DNA of 53,944 nucleotides from Gemmataceae bacterium. GTDB taxonomy: Bacteria; Planctomycetota; Planctomycetia; Gemmatales; Gemmataceae. Below the pieces are notes generated by a model that did not search any database, was not told the DNA's origin, and was given only the letters and a program-made list of their open reading frames with translations. Shown piece by piece: positions 43,681 through 53,032 of the stretch. The stretch covers positions 1 through 53,944 of the forward strand of contig JAIEPT010000057.1 in assembly GCA_019748295.1 (NCBI GenBank). The letters run 5' to 3'. The position numbers and the translations under genes were made by a program. Each line of letters opens with the position of its first letter. Position 1 is the first letter of the stretch.

Positions 43681-45099
43681 TCACCGCAACACTTCCCTAA
43701 CAACCCTCGCCGGCTGCCCGTCAATCAGCGTCAACTGCTGCCCATTTCTCGCAAACGTCACCTTCGCCGGATCCAGCCCGAAGAGGTGCAGCACGGTCGC
43801 GTGGAAGTCGTAATGGTTCACCACATCGCTGACCGCGTGGTGGCCGAAATCGTCCGTCGCGCCGAACGCCATGCCCCCTTTGATGCCGCCGCCGGCGAGC
43901 CACATCGTGAAGCCGTAGGTGTTGTGGTCGCGGCCGATGTTGCGTTCGTTTTGAATGACGGGGAGTCGGCCCATTTCGCCGCCCCAGTGGACGAGCGTCT
44001 CGTCGAGCAGGCCGCGGGATTTGAGGTCCTTCACCAGGCCGGCGGAGCCGCGATCCACATAGCGGCAGGAGGCGGGGAGGGCGGTCATGATGTTGCCGTG
44101 GTGGTCCCAGTATTGATTGCGGGTGCACACCTGCACGAAACGAACGCCCCGTTCCACCAAGCGGCGGGCGATCAGGCAACGCGTGCCGAACTCGGCCGTG
44201 GCGGGGTCGTCGATGCCGTAGAGCTTTTTCGTGGCGGCGGATTCATTGGCGATGTCCATCGCTTCGCGGGCCGCAAGCTGCATGCGGGCGGCCAATTCGA
44301 AACTGGCGATGCGTGCTTCGAGATCATGCTCGCCGGGCCGGGCCTGGGCATGCGTGCGATTGAGGTCGCCGAGGAAATGCAGGTAATTTTCCTGGGCAGT
44401 GCCTCGCAGATGGGACGGCGGATCGAGGTTGAGGATGCGAGGCTCCTGGGCCCGCACCACGGCGCCCTGATACAGCGAGGGGAGCCAACCGTTCGACCAG
44501 TTGTCCACCCCGAGCACCGGATGGCTGACGGGGTCGGCCATCACCACGTAGGCGGGGAGATTTTGGCTTTCGCTCCCCAGGGCATAGGTCAGCCAACTGC
44601 CTAGGACCGGCCGGCCGGAGACGATGCGGCCGTTGTGCAAGGCATTGATCGATTGGCCATGATTGTTGACGCCCGTGCGAGTGGAGCGAATGAGGCACAC
44701 GTCGTCGATGATCTCGGCCAGGCCGGGGACGAGTTCCGATAGCTCAACCCCCGCCTGCCCGCGTTTGCGAAATCGCCACGGCGAATGAAACACCTTGGCA
44801 CTCGCCTCGGCCGCATTGTCGTATTTGATGTCGCCGGGAAAAGGCTGCATGTGATAGCGAGCCATGGCCGGCTTGGGATCGAAAAGATCGATATGGCTCG
44901 GCCCCCCTTGCATGAACAGGGAGATCATCGCCTTCGCCTTCGGCTCATGATGCGGAGCCTTCGGCAACAAATCGAATCGCCGCGGTTCGAACTCCGGCAT
45001 CGCGCGCGTCTGCTCTTGCTGGAGCATCCAAGCGAGGGCGAGGCCGCCCACGCCAAACCCGCTCTCCGCCAAAAACCGCCTGCGACTCGCATCAATCAT
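43681..45099 (-). CDS. DUF1501 protein with Tat signal
   Basis: 472 residues. The N-terminus SRRRFLAESGFGVGGLALAW is a twin-arginine signal. The body is the planctomycete DUF1501 (sulfatase/alkaline phosphatase-like fold): LFMQGGPSHIDLFDPKPA, GVNNHGQSINALHNG, LVHWGGEMGRLPVIQN, NTYGFTMWLAGGGIKGGM. Genes of this family usually follow a DUF1549/DUF1553 cytochrome-type partner; none is adjacent here, so it is an orphan or the partner lies elsewhere. Export depends on Tat, compatible with the tatC at 38318. Molecular role unproven. Confidence 0.92.
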   Translation of the reverse strand: MIDASRRRFLAESGFGVGGLALAWMLQQEQTRAMPEFEPRRFDLLPKAPHHEPKAKAMISLFMQGGPSHIDLFDPKPAMARYHMQPFPGDIKYDNAAEASAKVFHSPWRFRKRGQAGVELSELVPGLAEIIDDVCLIRSTRTGVNNHGQSINALHNGRIVSGRPVLGSWLTYALGSESQNLPAYVVMADPVSHPVLGVDNWSNGWLPSLYQGAVVRAQEPRILNLDPPSHLRGTAQENYLHFLGDLNRTHAQARPGEHDLEARIASFELAARMQLAAREAMDIANESAATKKLYGIDDPATAEFGTRCLIARRLVERGVRFVQVCTRNQYWDHHGNIMTALPASCRYVDRGSAGLVKDLKSRGLLDETLVHWGGEMGRLPVIQNERNIGRDHNTYGFTMWLAGGGIKGGMAFGATDDFGHHAVSDVVNHYDFHATVLHLFGLDPAKVTFARNGQQLTLIDGQPARVVREVLR

Positions 45100-45133
45100 C
45101 GCATCCCCATATCGAAAAGCTGCCCAACTCCGT

Positions 45134-45241
45134 GCGGCACGCCCTGAGCGTAGAGAAGGGCGTGGCAGACCGCCCGAAAATTCAAATTGGATGCTGCGAC
45201 AACACCGCTTCCGCGCCCTTCTCTACGTTCAGGGCGCGCCA
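45134..45241. repeat. Inverted repeat J
   Basis: Arms ~45136-45162 (ggcacgccctgagcgtag) and ~45213-45240 (cttctctacgttcagggc), imperfect, plus a second pair cgcatggcac / gtgccatgcg further right. Lies between the DUF1501 start and the CHAT remnant. Confidence 0.8.
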
Positions 45242-45429
45242 CCGGCGACACCCGCAGCACACCGCATGGCACCTGGCTCGAACCCATTGAATCTCTGACA
45301 CATACTTTCGCCGCGGTGTGCCATGCGTTGCCGTGTCCCTGGCGAGGCTCAGCGAACTGCCCGCTTCCACGGCGAAACATGCCAAGCGCCTCATTCAGGT
45401 TAGCGTCTCTCCGGGCGAACCCGCAACTC

Positions 45430-45694
45430 AGACCTAAAATCCGCAAAACTATCATAATCGCTTGCGAGTCGGGTGTCGGCAGTCAAACCACGCAAGGCGA
45501 AGGCATATTGCGGCCGCATCGCACCCTGGAGATGGCGGGGGTTCAGTCGATCATTGCGGCTCGCTGGAAAGCAGACGACGAAGCGACTCGACTTCTCATG
45601 GAACGCTTTGATGAGAACCTCTTGGCGAAGAAGTTAGGCATCGGCGAATCGCCTCGCGAAGCGCAAGTTTGGCTGATGCGGGACGGAGAGTCGG
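45430..45694 (+). pseudogene. Remnant of a CHAT (caspase-like) protease domain
   Basis: The frame encodes IRKTIIIACESGVGSQ, with Cys codon 45463-45465 at the place of the CHAT catalytic cysteine. It continues GEGILRPHRTLEMAGVQSII, then AARWKADDEATRLLMERFDE and REAQVWLMRDG. This matches the last ~85 residues of CHAT domains, where SACETG..G and a WxxxD..A motif occur. There is no start codon or catalytic-His half; the upstream reading frame is repeat J. After REAQVW the frame runs into a tandem repeat. Clearly a truncated relic. Confidence 0.75.
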
Positions 45695-45702
45695 CCATGT
45701 CC

Positions 45703-45754
45703 GAATCGACGCTCCGAATCGACGCTCCGAATCGACGCTCCGAATCGACGCTCC
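45703..45754. repeat. 13-bp tandem repeat, four units
   Basis: gaatcgacgctcc repeated exactly four times (45703, 45716, 45729, 45742), just past the CHAT remnant and 16 bp before the convergent hydrolase stop. Confidence 0.95.
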
Positions 45755-45769
45755 GCGGCACGTTTCGAA

Positions 45770-47005
45770 TTACGGGCGGCGAGTCAAAGTCAGTTGGGTC
45801 GGCTCGGCGCCGACCTTCAATTGCGGGAGGGTCGCCAGGCCTGCTGGGTCCGCCTTCACTTCTCCCTTAGCATTGCCGAACGACCATTGCACGGTTTCGC
45901 CAGGTTCGATTCGGAAGCGTTGCAAGCGACGCAACGTGAGATCCGCGGCGGCTTCCTTGGGGAGGGCGAAGCTGGTCTTGAAGTCCGAATCGCTCAGGAT
46001 ACGTAACGTCATTTCCGCTTTGTCATGCGTATCGCTGACTTGATTCCAGCGAAAGAATGCGTTGATCTGTCCCGGCTTCTTCTCGGCGAGGCGGTCTGGC
46101 CAAGGGAGCGGGTCGTTCGTCGAGGCGTTCGTGAAGACGGGATACGGCTCGTTCTTTTTCACGTTCAGCCAATCGAACGAATCGATGAGGTCGTTCGCCT
46201 TCAGGATCGCGCGGTGATCGTTCGCATGGCCGAACGGACCCCAGTACATGATGAGGGCGTATCTGCGGTCGTTCATCGCCTTGGCGAATCCGTCATGGCC
46301 GCGCGACCAGCCGTCGTTGGGCGCGGAGTAATCGATGACGATCGGCGGATCCGCGAACTTCGCATCTGCGGGAAGTTCCTGGGGCGGAAATCGCATTCGG
46401 CTGGAGACGTGCTTCACTTCCGCGGGGACATTGGCTTTGATGGCGGCGAAGACGTCGCCATGCCGCATGCCGATGCCGAGGGCGCCGCTGCCGCCCATCG
46501 AATTGCCGCATAGGTAAACCCGGTTTTCATCCAATCCGTACTGCTGCACGACCCACTTCACGGAGTGGATGACGCGTTTCTCAGTGGGGCCCACATCCGC
46601 TCCGGGATACTTGTTGATGCCCCACCACCAATCGCCCCTATTGGCGCGGCAATCCAAATAGAGCGCGAAGAATCCTTCCGGCGCGTGATAAATATCGTGA
46701 TTCCCCGGCTTCGTCGTGCAAGCGAGGCACGAGTGAACATCGTGGCCGGCCGAATGCAGAACAACATAGAGAGGAATCTTACCCGCGGCGGCCGCCTTGC
46801 CTTCCTTCGGGTGAAGGACAAGAAACGTGTCCTGCTGGGGCTTCGCGTAGCCCCACTCTTTGGCGACGCCATGCTTGTACGTATCGAGCTTCCGCCCCGC
46901 GAACACCGAATCCTTCGCTTTGGCGGGCGGCCACGAGGCTTCTTGCAAGGGTTCCTGGGCCGCGGCGGGGGCCGCGAACAAGAGGAAGAGCAACGTTCGC
47001 TTCAT
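45770..47005 (-). CDS. Secreted alpha/beta-hydrolase (esterase/PHB-depolymerase-like)
   Basis: 411 residues. Signal peptide 1-17 (KRTLLFLLFAAPAAA). The nucleophile elbow GNSMGG places Ser169 in 'NRVYLCGNSMGGSGALGIGM'. The oxyanion region is YVVLHSAGHDVH (~80) and GHANDH (~280) may supply the catalytic His. The C-terminal ~110 residues form an extra beta-rich domain (TLRILSDSDFKTSFALP). Substrate unknown, probably an ester or polymer outside the cell. Starts 40 bp downstream of the rny stop, so possibly part of the same transcript. Confidence 0.82.
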   Translation of the reverse strand: MKRTLLFLLFAAPAAAQEPLQEASWPPAKAKDSVFAGRKLDTYKHGVAKEWGYAKPQQDTFLVLHPKEGKAAAAGKIPLYVVLHSAGHDVHSCLACTTKPGNHDIYHAPEGFFALYLDCRANRGDWWWGINKYPGADVGPTEKRVIHSVKWVVQQYGLDENRVYLCGNSMGGSGALGIGMRHGDVFAAIKANVPAEVKHVSSRMRFPPQELPADAKFADPPIVIDYSAPNDGWSRGHDGFAKAMNDRRYALIMYWGPFGHANDHRAILKANDLIDSFDWLNVKKNEPYPVFTNASTNDPLPWPDRLAEKKPGQINAFFRWNQVSDTHDKAEMTLRILSDSDFKTSFALPKEAAADLTLRRLQRFRIEPGETVQWSFGNAKGEVKADPAGLATLPQLKVGAEPTQLTLTRRP

Positions 47006-47031
47006 GGTGGTTCCCGCTTTCCGCTTCGGCT

Positions 47032-48591
47032 TTATCTCGCGATTTCCATCGCGCGAGTTTCGCGGACGATGGTGACTTTGATCTCGCCGGGGTAGTTGAG
47101 GTTTTGCTCGATCGCTCGCGCGATATCGCGGACGGTGGCGACGGCTTCGCTGTCCGAGAGCGTGTGGGCGTTCGCAATCACGCGTAGCTCGCGGCCGGCC
47201 TGGATGGCGTAGGCGTGTTCGATCCCTGGGAAGCCTTGGGCGAGCGCTTCCAACTCTTCCAATCGCTTCACGTATTTTTCGAGCGTTTCGCGGCGAGCGC
47301 CGGGCCGCGAGGCGCTGATCGCATCGGCGGCGGCGACGAGCACCGTGTAGATGTGGTCCACCGTCACGTCGTCGTGGTGGCCGGCGATCGCGTGGAGCAC
47401 TTCCTCGGCCGTTTCCCCGTAGCGGCGGGCGAGTTCGGCTCCGATCTTCGGGTGGCCGCCCTCCATCTCGTGATCCGCCGCCTTGCCGATGTCATGCAGC
47501 AGTCCGCAGCGGCGGGCGAGTTTGCCGTTGAGCCCCAGTTCTTCCGCCATCATGCCGGCGAGGTGGGCGACTTCGAGGCTGTGGAACAGCACGTTCTGGC
47601 TGTAGCTGGTGCGGAATTTCAGTCGGCCAAGCAATTGCAGCAGCTTGTCGTGGACGACGCCGACATTCGCTTCCTGGGCGATCTGTTTGCCGACCTCGAG
47701 GATGTGGCGTTCCATCTCCTCGGTGGTTTCCTTCACTACCTCTTCGATCCGCGTCGGATGAATACGGCCATCTTGAATCAGCTTCGACAGCGAGAGCCGG
47801 GCGATTTCGCGGCGAACATTGTCGAACGCGCTGACCACGACGACGCCGGGGGTATCGTCCACGATGACGTCCACGCCGGTCGCTTTCTCGAAGGTGCGGA
47901 TGTTGCGCCCTTCGCGGCCGATGATCCGGCCCTTCATGTCGTCGCTGGGGATATCGACCGTGCTGACGGTCGAGTCGGCGGTGTGCTCGGCAGCGTAGCG
48001 GTGGATGGCGGTCGCCAAGATCTTGCGAGACTTCTCTTCCGTGGCTTCTTTCAGCTGAGCTTCGTGGCGCTGGATACGCGAAGCCACTTCGTCGGCCAAT
48101 TCGCGCTCGACGCGATCGAGCAGCATGCGTTCGGCCTGTTCACGGCTGAGGCCGGTCATCTCGTGCAGCTTTTGCGTCTGCTGGGCGATGACGGTTTCCG
48201 CTTCGGCGAGCTTCTTTTCGAGTGATTCCTTGCGTTCGCTCAGCTTGCGTTCCGTGCTTTGCAGCACGCGTTCTTTCTTTACCTGGGTCTGGTGTTTTTG
48301 TTCGAGCTGGTCCTCCTTCTTTTCGAGCCGGCGTTCGGTGTCGCGTTGTTCGTTGCGGAGCAGTTCGATCTCGCGGTTGACTTCGTCGCGCTTTTTGAAG
48401 AAGCTGTCCTTGGCTTCCAACTCGGCGCTTTTGACGATATTTTCGGCGTTCTTTTCGGCCTGAGATACCAGTTCGCGAGCACGCTGCTCGGCACTGGCGA
48501 GATGGACGCGGTCTTGGCGGCGGACAAGCCACCAGCCGACGCCCACGCCCAGGAGCCCGGAAAGAAGGCTCCAGAGTGCGGTTTCCAACAT
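47032..48591 (-). CDS. rny: Ribonuclease Y
   Basis: 519 residues from the ATG at 48591 ([20 protein letters not shown]), which puts a TM anchor at 2-24. A long charged coiled coil follows (~30-190, [20 protein letters not shown]). The KH domain (~205-270) contains [20 protein letters not shown]. The HD domain has [19 protein letters not shown] (~345) and [16 protein letters not shown]. Endonuclease that starts mRNA turnover at the inner membrane. The longer ORF to 48636 adds 15 residues without support. Confidence 0.94.
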   Translation of the reverse strand: MLETALWSLLSGLLGVGVGWWLVRRQDRVHLASAEQRARELVSQAEKNAENIVKSAELEAKDSFFKKRDEVNREIELLRNEQRDTERRLEKKEDQLEQKHQTQVKKERVLQSTERKLSERKESLEKKLAEAETVIAQQTQKLHEMTGLSREQAERMLLDRVERELADEVASRIQRHEAQLKEATEEKSRKILATAIHRYAAEHTADSTVSTVDIPSDDMKGRIIGREGRNIRTFEKATGVDVIVDDTPGVVVVSAFDNVRREIARLSLSKLIQDGRIHPTRIEEVVKETTEEMERHILEVGKQIAQEANVGVVHDKLLQLLGRLKFRTSYSQNVLFHSLEVAHLAGMMAEELGLNGKLARRCGLLHDIGKAADHEMEGGHPKIGAELARRYGETAEEVLHAIAGHHDDVTVDHIYTVLVAAADAISASRPGARRETLEKYVKRLEELEALAQGFPGIEHAYAIQAGRELRVIANAHTLSDSEAVATVRDIARAIEQNLNYPGEIKVTIVRETRAMEIAR

Positions 48592-48720
48592 GGAGGGGAT
48601 GCTCCCATCTATGGCCGAAGCCAATGCGGGAAGCACGTGCCGCGAGGGCAGCCCATGGGGCAGCAGGGGATCGAAGCCGAACCGAAACGACCGATCGCGC
48701 GAGGGGAACTCGCGAAGGGA

Positions 48721-48954
48721 TCATCCTCTTCGAATGCGGGGCATGAGAGCGAGGTCTCCCGGGGGGGAGGCCCTGCCGAACCGCCGGACCGAAGCCGTCA
48801 ATGCAATCGGCGGAGCGGATCGTGCTAGGCACACGGCCGTCCTCCGTGGAGCAAACATCCCGCGCCCCGGCCTGCCGCGCTCTCCCAGCCGTAAAGCCAG
48901 AAGCCCGCAGACGGAACCCAATATCAAGCAAAGGAGAAGCATAGGCAAGGGCAC
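48721..48954 (-). CDS. Possible 77-residue membrane peptide upstream of rny
   Basis: The frame encodes MPLPMLLLCLILGSVCGLLA as one hydrophobic helix, then an Arg/Pro-rich tail. No ribosome-binding site or homologue is recognised. It may be chance; the rest of 48592-49132 contains short hairpins around 49037-49079 (gtcgggtcgccccgac; ggaatcctccgaggagg) only. Confidence 0.25.
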   Translation of the reverse strand: MPLPMLLLCLILGSVCGLLALRLGERGRPGRGMFAPRRTAVCLARSAPPIALTASVRRFGRASPPGDLALMPRIRRG

Positions 48955-49132
48955 TTAGCGTCGTCGAAATTCGTGTCGTCACCCCGGCTCTCGGCAGCAA
49001 GCTTCCGAAGGCCGCGGACCTAAATCATTTAGAGGTCAAGAGTCGGGTCGCCCCGACCGGAATCCTCCGAGGAGGGTTCCAATGAGGTTGTATTATGCAA
49101 CCGGCTCGAAACCAAGGTCAACCAAAAAGCGA

Positions 49133-49678
49133 TCAAACACTCCGTTCGAGCAGCGATTGCGTTTTCACGATCGCATGCTCGTCGGGAAACGTGTGAAACG
49201 TCGAGACGAACAGGCAGCCCGGCTTGCTGTCGAACTTGACGTAGGCGAGCGGAGCGAAGCTGAGGCGGCGATTCGGACTGAAGTGATGCAGGATCCCCTC
49301 ACGGCAGGCGTCGGTAAGGATTTCGTCGTGCACATGCCGAAACGCGGCCGGCGTCAACGTCTCCACCTGAAAGTTGACGCGGTAGGTGCGGTCGTCCCAA
49401 AGGCGGATCGTCCCGCCATGTTCGCCCCTCAGACGAGCGTTCCAGAGAAGCCGATCGCTCGGTAACGGACCTTCGACGTCCACGACTTCGGTCGCGATCA
49501 TCCGTTCGTTTTCGATCGTCAGAACATGCCCGGACCGCGTGATGCGAACAGCGAGATCGAACCCCTCGCGGCGTAGCCGATGCGTGGAGAGCACATCGAA
49601 AAATTCCGGATGCAGCGTGCGACCATGCACCTGGAGCACCAGGTCGGCAATCGGCGGTCGTGCGAGCAATCCATGCAT
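49133..49678 (-). CDS. DUF2617 family protein
   Basis: 181 residues from the ATG at 49678. The recognisable DUF2617 pattern includes VHGRTLHPEFFDVLSTHRLR, GHVLTIENERMIATEVVD, HEILTDACREGILHHFSPN, and LSFAPLAYVKFDSKPGCLFV. The family is of unknown function and mostly found in planctomycetes and actinobacteria. The open frame upstream to 49948 reads into repeat K. A promoter is not evident; the divergent gene starts at 50282. Confidence 0.82.
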   Translation of the reverse strand: MHGLLARPPIADLVLQVHGRTLHPEFFDVLSTHRLRREGFDLAVRITRSGHVLTIENERMIATEVVDVEGPLPSDRLLWNARLRGEHGGTIRLWDDRTYRVNFQVETLTPAAFRHVHDEILTDACREGILHHFSPNRRLSFAPLAYVKFDSKPGCLFVSTFHTFPDEHAIVKTQSLLERSV

Positions 49679-49861
49679 CGGCGTTCGGTCCTTGTTGGGT
49701 TTCGGTCCCTTCTTGGTATCGTCCGCGACGAAGCGAAACCAGACCGAAAAACGATGCCGTTTTCCGCAGCATTCGTTGCGGATCCGATGTTGTTGTGGCG
49801 AGACTTCGGCCGTGTGGACGTCTGCACTGATAGTTCGGCGATTGGCCAGAAAGACGGGTAC

Positions 49862-50181
49862 GGCAAATTTTGCGGGCGGACAGACCGGGTCGCGAACGCT
49901 GAAAGCGTTCCCCAGCAGAGCCCAGGGTTGGCGACCATCGGGAGCCAACCCTGGGATTGCAGCCGCGAACCAGGCGTGAGCTCTGAAAGAGCTCCCCAGG
50001 ATGCTCCGCTCCAGGCGAAGGTTTTCGGAAGCACGAGGGCATCCTGGCGAGCCCCTTCAGGGCTCTACTCCTGCGGCGTCGCCGCGACCCCAGGGTTGGC
50101 TCCCGATGGTCGCCAACCCTGGGCTTTGCTGGAGAATGCTTTCAGCGTTCGCCCGGTCTGTCCGCCCGCAGAATTTGCCGC
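49862..50181. repeat. Large inverted repeat K between divergent genes
   Basis: Arms ~49863-49955 and ~50090-50179, about 90 nt with few mismatches, each holding cccagggttggcgaccatcg and gctgaaagcgttc. Inside, gctctgaaagagctcccc and agccccttcagggctc are smaller inverted pairs. No gene seen in 49679-50281. Confidence 0.95.
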
Positions 50182-50281
50182 ACTCAGAGAAACAGAGAAA
50201 CGGATTGTCGGATACCGCTAGCGGCGACATTTCGGCCCGTTTAGGATGACAAGCCTTCGCCTGTCCTGGAGATTGCCGCCC

Positions 50282-52966
50282 ATGCGACGTGTTTTGGAAG
50301 TGCTGCTTGTTGCATCGATTGCCGCCCTGTTTTCTCTTTCCTTCGTCGAAACGACGCCCGCTCAAACGAAGGACGCCAAGAAAGACCCCGACGCGCCGCT
50401 CGCGTTTCGTGGGGCGACGATTCACACGGCCGGCGGTCCCGTGATCGCCAAGGGGACGCTCGTCATTCACAAGGGGAAGATCATCGCCGTCGGCCCGGTG
50501 GATGATGTGAAAATCCCCGCCAACGCCATCATTCAGGATGTCGCGGGCAAGGTCATCATCCCAGGGCTTGTCGATACGCATTCGCATGTCGGCATCTTCC
50601 CACGCCCGCAATCGCCGGCACATCAAGACGGCAACGAGACGACGGGGCCCGTGCAGCCCGGGCTGCGAGCGATCGATTCGATTCACACCGAAGATCCCGG
50701 CATCAAGATGGCCCTTGCAGGCGGAGTCACGACCGCTCACATCATGCCCGGCAGCGCCAACGCCATCGGCGGGCAGACGCTCACCATCAAGTTCAAGGGC
50801 AACATCCTGGAGCTAATGCGGCTGCTCGCTCGGCAAATCTTCGGCGGCATCAAGTTCGCCAACGGCGAAAACCCCAAGGGCGCCTACGGCTCCAAGGGGG
50901 CCGCTCCTTCGACGCGCATGAAAATTGCCGCGTTGCAGCGTGAGCAACTCGCGAAAGCCCAGGCCTATAAGCGGCAATGGGAGGCCTATCGCAAAAAGGC
51001 GGAAACCGATCCCAAGGCCACGCCCCCTGACCGCGACCTGGCGATGGAGCCGCTGGTCGAAGTGCTCGAACGAAAGCGGACTGTCCACTTCCACTGCCAC
51101 CGGGCCGACGACATCATGACGGCCGTTCGTCTGTCGAAGGAATTCGGATTCGAGCTGGTGCTGCAGCATTGCACCGAGGGATACCGCGTGGCCGAGGAGT
51201 TGGCGAAAGAAGGCATCTGGGTCTCGCTTACGCTGCTCGACAGCCCCGGAGGCAAACCGGAGACGGTCGGTTTGCTCGAAGAGAATGCGGCCATTCTCGA
51301 GAAGGCGGGGGTGAAGGTCGCGATCAATACCGACGACTTCATTACCGAATCGCGTTTCTTCCTCCGCTCCGGTTCGATCGCCCACCGCGGCGGCATGTCG
51401 GAAGATGCGGCCCTCAAGGCACTCACGCTGCATGGGGCACAGATGCTCCATGTGGACCATCGCGTCGGTTCGCTTGACGTCGGCAAAGATGCGGATTTCG
51501 TCGTCCTCTCCGGCGCTCCTTTCAGCATCTACACGCATGTGCTCGAAACCTGGATCGATGGCGAGAAGGTCTTCGATCGAGCCGTGCAACAGGATTGGAC
51601 CTACCAGGCGGGCGGCTTTGCGCTGGCGGATAAATCACACCTGCCGAAGAAGGCCGAGCCGATGTCGCCTCCTGCGGTCGCCAAGGCTCCGGCCGCTCCC
51701 GAGAAAGCGGTCCCCTGGGTCGCCGGAACGAAAAGCTATGCGGTCCTCGCGGGGAGGGTACATACGGTCGCGAACGGGACCATCGAAGATGGCGTCGTGC
51801 TCGTCGAAGACGGCATCATCAAGCAGGTCGGCAAGCGCGGCGACGTGAAGCTGCCCGCAGGCATCGCCGTGCTGCGAGCGGCTGAAGTGACGCCGGGCCT
51901 GATCGACGCCCACAGTTCCGCGGGCGTTTCGGGCATCTTGAACGACAAGAAGGCGGACCAGGATCAGGATGAACGCAGCGATCCGAACCAATCGGACCTG
52001 CGAGTGCTCGACAGTTTCAATCCGCATGAGCCGCTTCTGCAATTCATCCGCGAACAGGGCGTGACCGTGATTCACGCCACCCCCGGCCCCGCCAACGTCA
52101 TCGGCGGGCAAACCGGCGTGTTCCGCACCTTTGGCCGCACGGCCGAGCAGATGACGGTCAAGTTCCCGGCCGGCATCTTCGTCCATCTTGGCGAGCAACC
52201 GAAATCCACGTATGCGGGTAAGTTCCCCAGCACGCGCATGGGGACAGCAAACCTGCTGCGTTCCGCCTTCACGGCTGCACAGACGCACGCCCGCAAGCGC
52301 GAGACCGCGAAGGAACCGCCCGCGCCGAATTTCAAGCACGAAGCGCTCGAAGCCGCCCTCAACAAGAAGATCCCCGTTTGGTTCGCCGCCCATCGAGCCA
52401 GCGATTTGACGACCGCGATGCGGATTGCCGACGAATTCAACCTTCGTCCGATCATCGCGCTGGGTACCGAGGCATACCTGGTGGCGGACATTCTTGCCGA
52501 GAAGAAAACGCCGATCGTCGTCCATCCCACGATGCAGCGGCCCGCGAGCCTGGAGGCGTTCAATTCGCAGCTCGGCAACGCCGCTGCCCTCACCGACCGC
52601 AAATTGACGACCGCGATCGGCACCGCGTTTGAGGGCTACGTCCCCAAGACCCGGGTGCTCCGCTACGAGGCTGCCGTGGCTATGGTCAACGGTCTTGGTT
52701 TCGACGGCGCCCTCAAGAGCATCACGGTCGAGCCTGCCAAGATTCTCGGCATCGACGACAAGCACGGTTCGCTGCAACCCGGCAACGTGGCCGACCTAGT
52801 TCTCTACGACGGCAACCCGTTCGAGAACGCGACGCACGTGACCCACACGATCCTCGGCGGCCGTGTGATCTACGACCGAGCCGAGACGCTGAAGATGCCG
52901 CTCGAACGCCGCATGCTGCCGTTAGCCGGCGGCGGCGATTTCGGCTGCTGCTTGGGGAATTGGTAG
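50282..52966 (+). CDS. Secreted tandem amidohydrolase (imidazolonepropionase/dipeptidase-like)
   Basis: 894 residues from the ATG at 50282; signal peptide 1-27 (RRVLEVLLVASIAALFSLSF). Two amidohydrolase-superfamily units are fused. The first (~40-470) has GKVIIPGLVDTHSHVG with metal ligands His100 and His102, later HFHCHRADD and LQHCTEGYRV, and closes DVGKDADFVVLSGAPF. The second (~490-880) has the same architecture (TPGLIDAHSSAGV, IPVWFAAHRAS, QPGNVADLVLYDGNPF) but its HxH reads HSS (His544, Ser546), so it is probably inactive or has altered metal binding. The first unit should hydrolyse amide or ester bonds in the periplasm. Pro/Ala linker at ~455-485. Confidence 0.9.
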   Translation: MRRVLEVLLVASIAALFSLSFVETTPAQTKDAKKDPDAPLAFRGATIHTAGGPVIAKGTLVIHKGKIIAVGPVDDVKIPANAIIQDVAGKVIIPGLVDTHSHVGIFPRPQSPAHQDGNETTGPVQPGLRAIDSIHTEDPGIKMALAGGVTTAHIMPGSANAIGGQTLTIKFKGNILELMRLLARQIFGGIKFANGENPKGAYGSKGAAPSTRMKIAALQREQLAKAQAYKRQWEAYRKKAETDPKATPPDRDLAMEPLVEVLERKRTVHFHCHRADDIMTAVRLSKEFGFELVLQHCTEGYRVAEELAKEGIWVSLTLLDSPGGKPETVGLLEENAAILEKAGVKVAINTDDFITESRFFLRSGSIAHRGGMSEDAALKALTLHGAQMLHVDHRVGSLDVGKDADFVVLSGAPFSIYTHVLETWIDGEKVFDRAVQQDWTYQAGGFALADKSHLPKKAEPMSPPAVAKAPAAPEKAVPWVAGTKSYAVLAGRVHTVANGTIEDGVVLVEDGIIKQVGKRGDVKLPAGIAVLRAAEVTPGLIDAHSSAGVSGILNDKKADQDQDERSDPNQSDLRVLDSFNPHEPLLQFIREQGVTVIHATPGPANVIGGQTGVFRTFGRTAEQMTVKFPAGIFVHLGEQPKSTYAGKFPSTRMGTANLLRSAFTAAQTHARKRETAKEPPAPNFKHEALEAALNKKIPVWFAAHRASDLTTAMRIADEFNLRPIIALGTEAYLVADILAEKKTPIVVHPTMQRPASLEAFNSQLGNAAALTDRKLTTAIGTAFEGYVPKTRVLRYEAAVAMVNGLGFDGALKSITVEPAKILGIDDKHGSLQPGNVADLVLYDGNPFENATHVTHTILGGRVIYDRAETLKMPLERRMLPLAGGGDFGCCLGNW

Positions 52967-52971
52967 TGCTA

Positions 52972-53000
52972 TTGACGATTCCGACATGATGTATTGCAAT
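52972..53000 (+). promoter_or_regulatory. Candidate promoter of the toxin-antitoxin operon
   Basis: TTGACG (52972-52977), 17-bp spacer, TGCAAT (52995-53000). The -10 region is inside the operator palindrome, as expected for autoregulation. Confidence 0.4.
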
Positions 53001-53018
53001 GTGCAATACATCATGTCG
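52982..53018. promoter_or_regulatory. Perfect palindromic operator of the toxin-antitoxin module
   Basis: Two 17-bp arms (52982-52998 and 53002-53018; cgacatgatgtattgca) around a 3-nt centre, ending 14 bp before the antitoxin ATG. Likely bound by the ribbon-helix-helix antitoxin. Confidence 0.85.
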
Positions 53019-53032
53019 AGCGGGAGAACAGC

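Noticed and set aside
45187-45870. An intact 227-residue CHAT-type gene
   Set aside because: The N-terminal half is repeat J and the C-terminal end is the 13-bp tandem repeat plus antisense hydrolase sequence.
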